Assembly: GCA_945876035.1 (NCBI GenBank)
Contig: CAMCMU010000024.1
Span: 1-64,000, forward strand
Source: Schlesneria paludicola DSM 18645
GTDB taxonomy: Bacteria; Planctomycetota; Planctomycetia; Planctomycetales; Planctomycetaceae
Direction: 5' to 3'
DNA length: 64,000 nucleotides
Numbering within the stretch: position 1 is the stretch's first letter; the number at the start of each line of letters is the position of its first letter. This document shows, in pieces, positions 29,830 through 38,399 of the stretch. The notes under the pieces are model-generated. The model ran no database searches. It was given only the letters and a program-made list of their open reading frames with translations, and was not told the origin of the DNA. The translations under genes were made by a program, and so were the position numbers.

Positions 29830-32400
29830 TCAATCAATGAATAAGAACTCGTTCAGTCCGATCAAAGACTGAATGTAGATTCGCCAACGGTTTGCTGTCC
29901 CGTCAAGGTGATTTGCGGAATCCGACAAAAAATGCTCCCCCAACTCCAGTTCGCCTGCGTCGGGATCCCGTTGAAAAACAAACTGGTAACATTGAGTCAG
30001 TCGTTCCTGCGCTGTCCCATCTCCTGCGATCGCATTCAGTCGCTCGGCCAGTGCGTCGGCTTGGCTGGTGATGAACGGACTGTTGAGAACAAACAACTGT
30101 TGTAGTGCTGTGGTCGTCATGTTCCGTGCGGGGCTATGGGAGGTGGGGAGCGGAAAGTCAAATGTCCGCAGCATATCATGTTGCTCTTCGCGGCTAATTG
30201 TGCCGTACAGGGTGCGGCGATGGTTTGTCGTCAGATCGAGATTTAACGAATGCTGGCCCATCGTGTCGTCAAAATTTCCGCCAACGGTCAGCATGGCGTC
30301 ACGCCACGGTTCGATGTCGAGTCGTCGCCGACTCATACGCCACAGAAGTTGGTTTTCCGGATCAACCACGAGAGGCGAACTTGCGGTCTCTAACGTGGAG
30401 TCCAGCACGCGGCTGGTTTGACGATACGTCGCGGAGTTCACGAGACAACGATGCAGCCTCTTCAACGCCCATCGTGGATCCCTCTCCCCGCCGAATTCTG
30501 CCGCCAGCCAATTGAGTAATTCAAGATGGCTCGGTGGTTCGCCTTGTAAGCCAAAATCGCTATTTGACCGTACCAATCCGTGACCGAAGTAATGCGACCA
30601 AATTCGATTCACAATCACCCGCGCTGTTAGAGCCCGTGCTTCCTGAAAAAGAGCGTCCGCGAATTGGCGTCGACCGCTGTCCTGTTGGAACGGCACGGGT
30701 GTGTTCAGGGAAAAGACTTCGAGGAATCGGCGAGGAACGATTTCGCCGGAGTTGTTGGGATTGCCGCGATGGAAGACGGGGAGGTCTCGCGGTTGGTTTC
30801 TGCGGGCATCTAGTTTTGTCGCGTCTGGCCCATCAGGCATGACGAAAACACTGACGTCCTCAATCCCAGGCGCCATCGTGGAATAAAACTCGGGTGTGGA
30901 TTGGCTGATTTCCGCAATCTGTCGTTGCATCCGCTTGCCATTGTCGTCATCTTTAAAGTTCAGCTTGTCGAGTTCTTTGTTCAAAGACTCGACCTGTAGG
31001 TGAGCCTCTCGCACTTGATCCGCCAGCGGCGATGTCAACAGGGGCCGATCCGAGAGATTTGTACTGGCAAAGATTCCCGCCAATGCGTAATAGTCGCGCG
31101 TTGTAATCGGATCGAATTTGTGATCGTGGCACCGGGCGCACGAGACAGTCAAGCCAAGAAATGTACGTGAGACCGCATCGAGTCTTTCGTCCCACTCGTC
31201 CGCCTGGAAGATTTCAATGATCGACGGCGCAACGCGAAGTTCCATAAATTGTCGCGGGCTTAATCCCAAAAAGCCGAGGGCGGCGTAGTCCTCCTTGGCA
31301 ACGGTGCGATTTCGGGTCGGAAGCCCTGTGGCGGCCAATCTGTTGTGCTTTGAGGAAGTGGAGAAATCGCCGGCCATCGAAGCTCTTGAAACGGTCGATT
31401 CGTTTTCTGGGGGAGTGTCGTCCCTGTCCAATAAATCGGCCGCAAGTTGCAGTTTGACGAATTCGTCGTAGGGACGGTCCTCATTCAAGGCCCGCACAAC
31501 CCAATCTCGATAGACCCAACTTTCGGCCTTGGTCTTGAACCATTTCGGTAATTCGTCGGCGTATCGCATTAAATCGAGCCAGTGCCGAGCCCATCGTTCA
31601 CCAAAATGAGGCGATGCCAGAACCCGATCGACGAGCTGCTCGTAAGCATCTGGGCGATCATTGTCGACAAACTCCTTGACCTGGTCGAGGCTCGGTGGGA
31701 GGCCCATCAGGTCGAAGGACAATCGGCGGATGAGCGTTCTCCGTTCCGCCGCAGGAGACGGAATAATGCCTTTCTCTTGGTGTTTGAAGGCGACAAATGA
31801 GTCAATGGGATTACGAAACTCGAAGTGCGACACTTGGTGCTGAGAATCCGCAGAAATCTCGGCAGCGTCGGTTTTGACGGGGTTTGTCGCTTCCGGTAAA
31901 ACGCCCGCTACATGGGGAATGGAAACCCGTTCCAAAGGCCGTAACGACCAGAAGTTTCTGGCGGCATTCCAGTCGATTCCCGAGGAATGTGTTTCCTGTG
32001 CCGTGCCGTACTCCGGAAGAGAGGCTCCGCTGGCGATCCAATCAGTGAGCGTTTCAATTTCCGAATCGGTCAGCTTTCCCGCTGGCGGCATCTGCAACCG
32101 GGGATCGCCATACTTGACCGCATGAATCAGTAGGCTTTCGTAGGGTTTGCCTGCCAACAAAACCGGGCCACGAGTTCCCCCTCTGAGCAGTGAGGTCCGC
32201 GAATCAAACGCCAGTTGCCCATTTGCGGCGGCGTTGTTCGTGTTATGACATTCGTAGCAATGCTGGGTCAGCAACGGGAGAATTTGATTCTCGAAGAATT
32301 GTGCGTTGCCCACCGGATCCACAGTGATCGGATCGGTCGTCATTGACGAACCCGATGTCATCCAACACGCAACGACAAACAGGACCGCCAGTGGTTTCAT
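29830..32400 (-). CDS. PSD1/DUF1549-DUF1553 cytochrome c-like protein (copy 2)
   Basis: An exported protein of 856 residues. It has a signal peptide (1-20), a cytochrome c heme site in HCYECHN near residue 48, DUF1549 with HFGERWARHWLDLMRYADE, and a second CARCH in LTVSCARCHDHKFDPIT. The DUF1553 C-terminus contains ARVIVNRIWSHYFGHGLV and ends QSLIGLNEFLFID. It lacks the extra N-terminal region of copy 1, so it has the more usual PSD1 layout. The DUF1501 gene follows at once. Confidence 0.94.
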   Translation of the reverse strand: MKPLAVLFVVACWMTSGSSMTTDPITVDPVGNAQFFENQILPLLTQHCYECHNTNNAAANGQLAFDSRTSLLRGGTRGPVLLAGKPYESLLIHAVKYGDPRLQMPPAGKLTDSEIETLTDWIASGASLPEYGTAQETHSSGIDWNAARNFWSLRPLERVSIPHVAGVLPEATNPVKTDAAEISADSQHQVSHFEFRNPIDSFVAFKHQEKGIIPSPAAERRTLIRRLSFDLMGLPPSLDQVKEFVDNDRPDAYEQLVDRVLASPHFGERWARHWLDLMRYADELPKWFKTKAESWVYRDWVVRALNEDRPYDEFVKLQLAADLLDRDDTPPENESTVSRASMAGDFSTSSKHNRLAATGLPTRNRTVAKEDYAALGFLGLSPRQFMELRVAPSIIEIFQADEWDERLDAVSRTFLGLTVSCARCHDHKFDPITTRDYYALAGIFASTNLSDRPLLTSPLADQVREAHLQVESLNKELDKLNFKDDDNGKRMQRQIAEISQSTPEFYSTMAPGIEDVSVFVMPDGPDATKLDARRNQPRDLPVFHRGNPNNSGEIVPRRFLEVFSLNTPVPFQQDSGRRQFADALFQEARALTARVIVNRIWSHYFGHGLVRSNSDFGLQGEPPSHLELLNWLAAEFGGERDPRWALKRLHRCLVNSATYRQTSRVLDSTLETASSPLVVDPENQLLWRMSRRRLDIEPWRDAMLTVGGNFDDTMGQHSLNLDLTTNHRRTLYGTISREEQHDMLRTFDFPLPTSHSPARNMTTTALQQLFVLNSPFITSQADALAERLNAIAGDGTAQERLTQCYQFVFQRDPDAGELELGEHFLSDSANHLDGTANRWRIYIQSLIGLNEFLFID

Positions 32401-33066
32401 CGAGAAATTCTTAGAAAATTATCGGAGAGAACTCCCTCGATAATGTCGGCCATTGTTCTTCTAGGATCATCATTGGCAGCGTTCCGAAAGCGATCGTCAG
32501 TGGAGCACTCAGGCGGAGCGTGACGCCAGCATCCCTTGAATCGCCTAAGACAAATGGTCTATCTCACTCCGTGGACATGTCAAATGATCACGGAATATCC
32601 ACCCCTTCCCTTTTTATTCTACAGGGGTGGAAAGTCTTGACAAGTCCCCATTGGGCACCGGGGGAAATAAGAGGTAGAGGCACGGCCAAATTTCGGCGCA
32701 GCGGCGTTTCACGGATCCCGCTCGACCCGCGCCGATTTCCGACGTTCCGAATTTTTTCAGAGACGGTGAATTGGGGTTCTTCCGCCGGTAAGCGACGGGC
32801 GATCTGGTCGACAGATGAGCGGGACAGTCCGTGTCAATAGCGACACGGGTTACCGTCCTGAGTGTACTGCCGTTGCTCTGATCAAGCCCGCCAGACAATG
32901 TGCGATTGCGGGCTACCAGGCGTTATCCATTGGACAGAGAGCGGGCACCTTGGCGATGGTTCTGGGCGGTCGCCGCCCTCCACAAGGGAGATTTCGGAAT
33001 GCCCCTGGAACCGCGTCAGGAGCGGATTGATCGGCTCCGTATCGCCGGAGGCCCGAGAGGGCCGAG
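32401..33066. other. intergenic, no confident gene
   Basis: About 670 bases between two minus-strand units. Frames of 70-118 codons overlap each other on both strands from 32520 to 33240, with Arg/Pro/Ser-rich composition and no family signature. It probably holds the promoter of the PSD1/DUF1501 operon at its left end. Confidence 0.4.
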
Positions 33067-34185
33067 TTATTGACTGGCAGACTTCGAACCTTTGGGCGAT
33101 CCGGCAATCGGAATTCCATTGGGAAGCGGCCGGGCAGCAACCGGGAATCCGTGCTCGTGCGCAAAGGTCTGTAACTTCCGATAGATCGCAAAGCTGTCCG
33201 GATAAACCCAAAAGGTGAGGGTCGAATCCGGGTCGGCACCAATCAGAGATTCATAAAAAAAGGAACCCTGCGACAACGCGATCTGTTCGGTTTCGCCCCT
33301 CAGTTCAGGCTCGGGAACGACATCCCACGATGACACGCTGATCTGATAGCCCCCGTGACCCGCGCGCAATTCATCAAGACCATTGAGAGTCTCAACCCGC
33401 ACCAGATAGTTCATCGTAAAACCGGCGAAGGGTCCCACCTGTCCCTGATGGGACCGAGTTCGAACCAGCCAGTCTTTGCGTCGTTCGATTTGCTCCTTGA
33501 GTTTCGTGACAAGGACTTCAATGGGCACTTCTGCCACTCGATTCTTTTCGAGGCGGTAGTGTTTCTCTTTCCCCGACACCGTCCTGCTGACCGGCGTGAG
33601 GTGATGCTGCAAGGACTCCACGGCCGGCGTCCGCTCCTCGAGAGTGTTCAGTTGAGCGAGCAGCCGCGCGAGTGTCTCTTTGGCGAGTCGGATGTCTGCT
33701 TTTTGGCTGGCGTTGGCTTCCAGAGTCGTATTCAATTGGATCTGTTCCAAGGCCACGCATGCGCGTGCTGTTTGCACGCGATCCTTCAACTCGGATTGTT
33801 GCCGCATGTGCGACTGCAGGGTCAAGGCGAGGTGTTCACTGTTTTTCGACAAGTCGGCGATTTCCGTTTCCAATCCCTCGACCCGGGCGACCAACTCGGA
33901 CGAAGGAGCCAGTTCCACCAACGGTGGTAACTCTTCAGGATCGATCGTGGAGAGGAGCGGTGTCGGCTCAGAATCTTCGACCAGACCCATTGTTTCAGGC
34001 AAATCGTTGATGAACGGCGGCGATGGAACGGCAGGTGTTGGCAATGTGGCCAAGCGAACCGGCATGCGGCCAACTTTGACTCCGGCGATCACAATCAAGA
34101 TGATCAAAATCCCGACGATATTGGCGATGACATCTAAAAATGAGTCGGAACCGAATACGATTTCAAAATCACGACGTCGACTCAT
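33067..34185 (-). CDS. single-pass coiled-coil protein, ExbD/TolR-like N-terminus with Asp18
   Basis: 372 residues. After a short basic N-terminus comes FGSDSFLDVIANIVGILIIL, one membrane segment (about 17-36) opening with FLDV and Asp18, the place of the proton-relay Asp in ExbD/TolR/MotB-type partners. A proline-rich linker follows, then a coiled coil (about 95-195). The C-terminal domain (about 255-360) contains TLTFWVYPDSFAIYRKLQTF, which loosely resembles the periplasmic ExbD domain. Its ATG overlaps the stop of the upstream gene (ATGA, 34182-34185), so translation is coupled. The TolQ-like gene heads the same operon. I infer a stator-partner role; no peptidoglycan-binding OmpA domain is visible. 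Confidence 0.75.
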   Translation of the reverse strand: MSRRRDFEIVFGSDSFLDVIANIVGILIILIVIAGVKVGRMPVRLATLPTPAVPSPPFINDLPETMGLVEDSEPTPLLSTIDPEELPPLVELAPSSELVARVEGLETEIADLSKNSEHLALTLQSHMRQQSELKDRVQTARACVALEQIQLNTTLEANASQKADIRLAKETLARLLAQLNTLEERTPAVESLQHHLTPVSRTVSGKEKHYRLEKNRVAEVPIEVLVTKLKEQIERRKDWLVRTRSHQGQVGPFAGFTMNYLVRVETLNGLDELRAGHGGYQISVSSWDVVPEPELRGETEQIALSQGSFFYESLIGADPDSTLTFWVYPDSFAIYRKLQTFAHEHGFPVAARPLPNGIPIAGSPKGSKSASQ

Positions 34186-36275
34186 GGGGTACCTCCCCGA
34201 GTCGCCAGAGGCCCGTTGGAACGGGTTGCCGCAGAGGGAGTTGCGTACTTGATTTTACCGTCGGTTGCATATTCTTTCGATGAGCCGAGGCCCGCTCGTT
34301 TCGTGATTGCGTGGAGACCCTCGAAGTTTGAATTGCCTTCCTTGACGACCACGAAGCACAAGTTTGGAGTCCAATAGAATCCGCGTGGTGGCTGCCCCCA
34401 CTCCCGCGCCTGCAAATCGAGAACGACGATGAGGCGTTCAAATGTCTGCTGATTTGATTCTCCGGGAGCGATGTGGATGGCGTGTTTATCAGAGACGACA
34501 AGGCGGTTCGCCTCGACCTTAATGCGGACTTCTCGTTCCAAGCCGATCACAGCATCGGGGGCCGACAACCCCCAGTGCTTTCGTCGCAGGTGTTCGGGAT
34601 CGGCCGGTTTGCTGCGGGTGGAGCGTGGTTTCGTTCGCAGGTCCTCGACTGCGATGGATGGCGTTCCAGTGGAACCCAGGCCGATATCCATCGCTGCCGT
34701 ATTACGGCTCGTCTTGTTGTCACCAGAATTGGCCGCGGTGCTTTCGACGGCCTCCGCAATCTGGAGTGACTCGATGCCGTCATCGGCCGGCGGCGCAGTG
34801 TCCGCTTCTGGCAAGAATTCCTTTGTTTTTGAGGCGGTTCGTGTTGGTTTAGACAGTGGATTTCGTTGCCTCACCGGCTGTTCATCACCGCCCACCGGTT
34901 GACGGTCTTGGTCCGCCTGTGACCCGCCTTGTGCGGGTTCATCGCTGAACTCTTGTCGCAGAGTTTCCAAGGGCGAAGATTCTGTGGCTGCCACGGAATC
35001 CCCCGGAATGTCGGTGGTCTTTTTGTGCCGTGAGGTGCCTCGCCGAAATTTGTCGATGCGTTCCCAACTTCGACTGCCGACTTCATCCCCTTCGCCAGTA
35101 ATATCGGTGACATCAAAACGTTTTGTTTTCTGACCCCCAGCGGTTGCAGAGTCACTGCCGCGGAAGGCTTCACCCCTCCCGCCCAGTCGACGACCGCCCC
35201 CGCCCGGGACACTTCCTGCGGCAAATGCCTGAATACTGTCACGCTCGGCAAGCAATTGTTTCACCGCAGCCTCACAGGTCGTCCTCGCGGCCGGATCAAC
35301 GATTGGTTCTTGAAGTGTCGTCTCCGCTTCAATCAGTTCGTATCCATGCGGTTGTTGGAGGGTTTCCAACATTCGCATCGCAATGTAGTAGGTGATTGTC
35401 CCACTCGGGCGAACCAGTATCAGGACGTAAGGCTCCGGTTCGTTGGTCGGTTTCGGTTGCTTCAGGTTCCATTGCGTCCAATAACGGACCAGGGAATTCG
35501 TTCCAGCCAGCAAAGGATTGACGCGTGGAGTAAACCCTTCCAGATCTTCTGCTTTGAGCACAATGTTTTCAGGAACAAAACGAATTCCGTCTGCCGTACA
35601 TTCGATCAAGATCGGCCTCCGCGACGTGCCGGATTGAGGATCAAAAGGGACCACCGCGACGTTGTGAATCTCAGTCGCTTGAGCAATCTGTGCCTGTTTG
35701 AGTCTCTTCTTCACCAGCGAGATTTGTTGCTCTAAAGTTTGTCGTTCCCGCACTGTCGCATCGCCCTTGAGCGACGACAGTTCTCCCGCAAGGCTGGCGA
35801 GTTGTCGCTCCCATTTATCCAACTCATCTTTTAGGGCCGTGGTCCGTTGTTCGGCAGCCTCCGTCAAGGGCTGTCGTTGATTGAGGTTGCAGGCGTGATC
35901 GTCGCGGAGTTTTTCCAGTTGTCCGGCCCTCTGATTCCACTCCGCAAGCAGATCCTCAAGCTCCCGTTCTCTGGCTTTCAACTTTGCCGAATGGTCTGCG
36001 CGAGATTGTTTGCGCTGTTGAAGATCACTCTCGGACTCTCGCTCATCAGGTGACATAGAAATGATGCGAGGTTTGAGTAACATCGGAGCGGGCGCCGAAA
36101 TGGGTGGGGCTGGAGTCACATTCGGCGACTCGGAGACGGCTTGTGCAATAGCCCGTACGCGTATCTGTCGAGTTGTGACGAGCAACAGAAAAATCAGCGA
36201 ACCCATGGTACAGACGAGGACCGCAAGAAACGGGAAGAGCGCGACCGACATCGTTTTTTTGCTGCGGCGGGCCAT
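34182..36275 (-). CDS. single-pass coiled-coil protein, ExbD/TolR-like N-terminus with Ala in place of Asp
   Basis: 697 residues. The N-terminus RRSKKTMSVALFPFLAVLV leads into one membrane segment (about 14-36). It aligns without gaps with the downstream protein, FLAV here against FLDV there, so the channel-partner Asp is Ala18. Then come a proline-rich spacer, a strong coiled coil (about 65-200), a domain with EPYVLILVRPSGTITYYIAM (about 290-340), a Gly/Ser/Thr-rich disordered stretch (about 360-570), and a C-terminal domain (580-697). The ATG at 36273-36275 puts the basic residues right before the membrane; a GTG at 36308 is the alternative. It is the middle gene of the operon, 83 bases after the TolQ-like gene. 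Confidence 0.72.
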   Translation of the reverse strand: MARRSKKTMSVALFPFLAVLVCTMGSLIFLLLVTTRQIRVRAIAQAVSESPNVTPAPPISAPAPMLLKPRIISMSPDERESESDLQQRKQSRADHSAKLKARERELEDLLAEWNQRAGQLEKLRDDHACNLNQRQPLTEAAEQRTTALKDELDKWERQLASLAGELSSLKGDATVRERQTLEQQISLVKKRLKQAQIAQATEIHNVAVVPFDPQSGTSRRPILIECTADGIRFVPENIVLKAEDLEGFTPRVNPLLAGTNSLVRYWTQWNLKQPKPTNEPEPYVLILVRPSGTITYYIAMRMLETLQQPHGYELIEAETTLQEPIVDPAARTTCEAAVKQLLAERDSIQAFAAGSVPGGGGRRLGGRGEAFRGSDSATAGGQKTKRFDVTDITGEGDEVGSRSWERIDKFRRGTSRHKKTTDIPGDSVAATESSPLETLRQEFSDEPAQGGSQADQDRQPVGGDEQPVRQRNPLSKPTRTASKTKEFLPEADTAPPADDGIESLQIAEAVESTAANSGDNKTSRNTAAMDIGLGSTGTPSIAVEDLRTKPRSTRSKPADPEHLRRKHWGLSAPDAVIGLEREVRIKVEANRLVVSDKHAIHIAPGESNQQTFERLIVVLDLQAREWGQPPRGFYWTPNLCFVVVKEGNSNFEGLHAITKRAGLGSSKEYATDGKIKYATPSAATRSNGPLATRGGTP

Positions 36276-36358
36276 GTTTTGCAAATCCGCAACGAAGACA
36301 GGGAGCACAAAAAAACATACGACGATTCACTTTCCTCATGGCTGTCCGGCCGCAAGGG

Positions 36359-37825
36359 TTACGCGGCTTTTGCTTTCGCACGCGCTGTCAGCAAGATCAC
36401 CGCGGCGTTGAGATTCAGCAGTGTTTCTTCGAGCGTGTCGACGACACGCACGGTATCGAGGTTTTGAACTAACCGTTGTTCGAGCCGAATCAGTTCAGAC
36501 TCCCCTTCTGTAATTTTCAGGAGACTTTCTCCTTGGTGACGCAGTTCGGTGAGCTGATCCGTCATTGCGAGGGTTGCGATGTGGAGACGCTCGGTCCATC
36601 CGCCGACTTCGGCGGCCGTTGATCGCGTCATTTCTGCCATCTGTTGAACCTGACCGTCTCGAGCGGCGATGAGATCCCCATGGAATGCCTTCCACGTTTC
36701 GGCAATGAGAAAAGCACCGCGTTCATGGTGTTCCGTCAGAGCCGTTTGTGATTCGGCCACCTGATGGGCAATGATCGTTGAGGCGGATTGATATGTGGCA
36801 ACAAATTCAACACGCGCTGCTGCGAGTTGTTGTGCGTGATCGACCAGAGTGGAAGAGAATCCGTCTTGAAGTGCTTGGTCGAGCATCTGCTGCTGTCTCG
36901 CCAAAGTTGATGTCCAACGGTCTCGCAGTGATTCGAGAGAATTTTGCCAGAGATCCGTCTGTCGATTGATCATGTCTTCGGTACGCGTCAGCAACTGTTC
37001 CGCAGCCTGGGTCTCGGCAAGAATCATTGGACCGTTGCCGGAATCATTGGCCGGGAAGAGGCTGAGCAAATGCTTGACTCCAAAGTCTTCGACGTCGTCA
37101 AGCGTGTTCTGCTCCGATTTTTCAATGACGAATGTCGTGAAAACCAGAATCATCGACAAAGCCAGAGACAGTGCCGTTGTATCAAACGCGACTGCCAAAC
37201 CTGCGGTGACTTCAGGCAGAGACGATTCCAACTGATCCGGTGTGATGTTCGCAATCGCCATCGTGATTCCGATGACCGTTCCCAGAAAACCCAAAATAGG
37301 AACGGCCCACGTGATGGTGCGAATCAGGGCGTAGCCGTCGCTCAACCTTGCGGATCCCAGTTCGGCGAGATAGCTCAGGTGCCCTTCGAGGCCGGCGGCG
37401 GATCGACATCCGATGACGTACGCGCTGATCTGACGAATGCGTCGTACGAGATGGGTATCGGCAGAACGCTGAGCCACCAACTGGAGTTGTTTTTCTACGG
37501 CTCCGGCGATCGTCACCGGATCGGCTTGCGGATCGAGTTGTAAGCCCTTGAGGAAGTCGCCGGCCAGCGCGCGTCGTTCCGCGGGAATACACATGCCCTT
37601 CATTACGAGTGTCGAGATCCCCACGAAAAACAATCCTGTCGTGGCGTACTCAATCCAATGGGCGGTGAAGTAGTGTTCAATAGACTCTTGGTAGACGGGG
37701 ACGTAAGGCAGAGCGGCATAAAATGCGAAAGTCAGTCCAGCCCCCCACAGCCAAGGGGACCTGAGGACGACGCTGAGGCCTCGAGCCGTCGATCTGGTGG
37801 GAGAGGTCTGGATGGAGTTCGTCAT
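36359..37825 (-). CDS. MotA/TolQ/ExbB-family proton channel with long coiled-coil tail
   Basis: 488 residues. Four membrane segments lie at about 24-44, 58-76, 167-192 and 205-235. The last two carry the family signature (AVPILGFLGTVIGITMAIAN and GLAVAFDTTALSLALSMILV) with the conserved Gly and Thr positions. A cytoplasmic loop of about 90 residues sits between segments 2 and 3, as in TolQ/MotA. A coiled coil of more than 200 residues (265-488) follows, much longer than in ExbB or TolQ and recalling ZorA of the Zorya defence system. It leads the operon with the two single-pass proteins. The family forms pentameric ion-driven stators; what this one drives is unknown. Confidence 0.88.
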   Translation of the reverse strand: MTNSIQTSPTRSTARGLSVVLRSPWLWGAGLTFAFYAALPYVPVYQESIEHYFTAHWIEYATTGLFFVGISTLVMKGMCIPAERRALAGDFLKGLQLDPQADPVTIAGAVEKQLQLVAQRSADTHLVRRIRQISAYVIGCRSAAGLEGHLSYLAELGSARLSDGYALIRTITWAVPILGFLGTVIGITMAIANITPDQLESSLPEVTAGLAVAFDTTALSLALSMILVFTTFVIEKSEQNTLDDVEDFGVKHLLSLFPANDSGNGPMILAETQAAEQLLTRTEDMINRQTDLWQNSLESLRDRWTSTLARQQQMLDQALQDGFSSTLVDHAQQLAAARVEFVATYQSASTIIAHQVAESQTALTEHHERGAFLIAETWKAFHGDLIAARDGQVQQMAEMTRSTAAEVGGWTERLHIATLAMTDQLTELRHQGESLLKITEGESELIRLEQRLVQNLDTVRVVDTLEETLLNLNAAVILLTARAKAKAA

Positions 37826-38399
37826 ACAACGCGATTCCTGATTGTTTTTTCAAAGTTTCGGGTGATGCGGCAAGGAGATCTGCTCGAGGGGGCCTCTATC
37901 CTTATTTTCATCCGCGGAAATCGCAGTCCGACATACGCCGCAATAAGCTTCGATCGGCCACAGGCTGGGTGTGAATACCCGTGAATTCTGAACCAATTCC
38001 AGCGGAAATGAACGCTCCGGCATTATCTGCAGATGAGGACTCTCCTTTTGCCTTTTCGAAGCTCCGTGAATCACGAGAGAGTTCCTGCAGACGTCATAGA
38101 GAGTACAATCGTCAAGGTTTTGCTCCGAAGTTGAGGTTAATTTTGAGACGGATCGGGACGAATGGTTCTTGTCGTCAAAATGAGAAGGTCCGCCGTGTTG
38201 GAGACATCAAGGCGAACGTGGAGCATTTCACTCCGTAGATCATCTCCAATATTTTTAGGCGGATTAAACAACTCTTGTTTGCGAAACGTGGTGTCGGTTC
38301 CGTATTCTGTAAAGTCGAGGTCGCGCCCTGACCGGATAATCGGCTCACTTGATTTTCGAGCGGCATGCGGCGAACACCCGCCAGTGGAGGAGTTTTCAA
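37826..38399. promoter_or_regulatory. divergent intergenic region, TolQ-like operon / giant helical protein
   Basis: About 570 bases separating the divergent TolQ-like operon and the 1,320-residue protein gene, so it should hold both promoters and perhaps shared control. Frames inside are short and lack ribosome sites. No obvious operator repeat was seen. Confidence 0.4.
38386..38392 (+). promoter_or_regulatory. ribosome binding site deciding a TTG start
   Basis: GGAGGAG followed by seven bases and TTG (38400). The frame is open further upstream to another TTG at 38349, which lacks any such box, so this site fixes the start of the 1,320-residue protein. Confidence 0.75.

Noticed and set aside
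33067-37825. Calling the operon a Zorya defence system
   Set aside because: Only the long coiled-coil tail of the channel resembles ZorA; there is no OmpA-type ZorB domain, no ZorC/ZorD or ZorE nuclease, and no other defence gene nearby.
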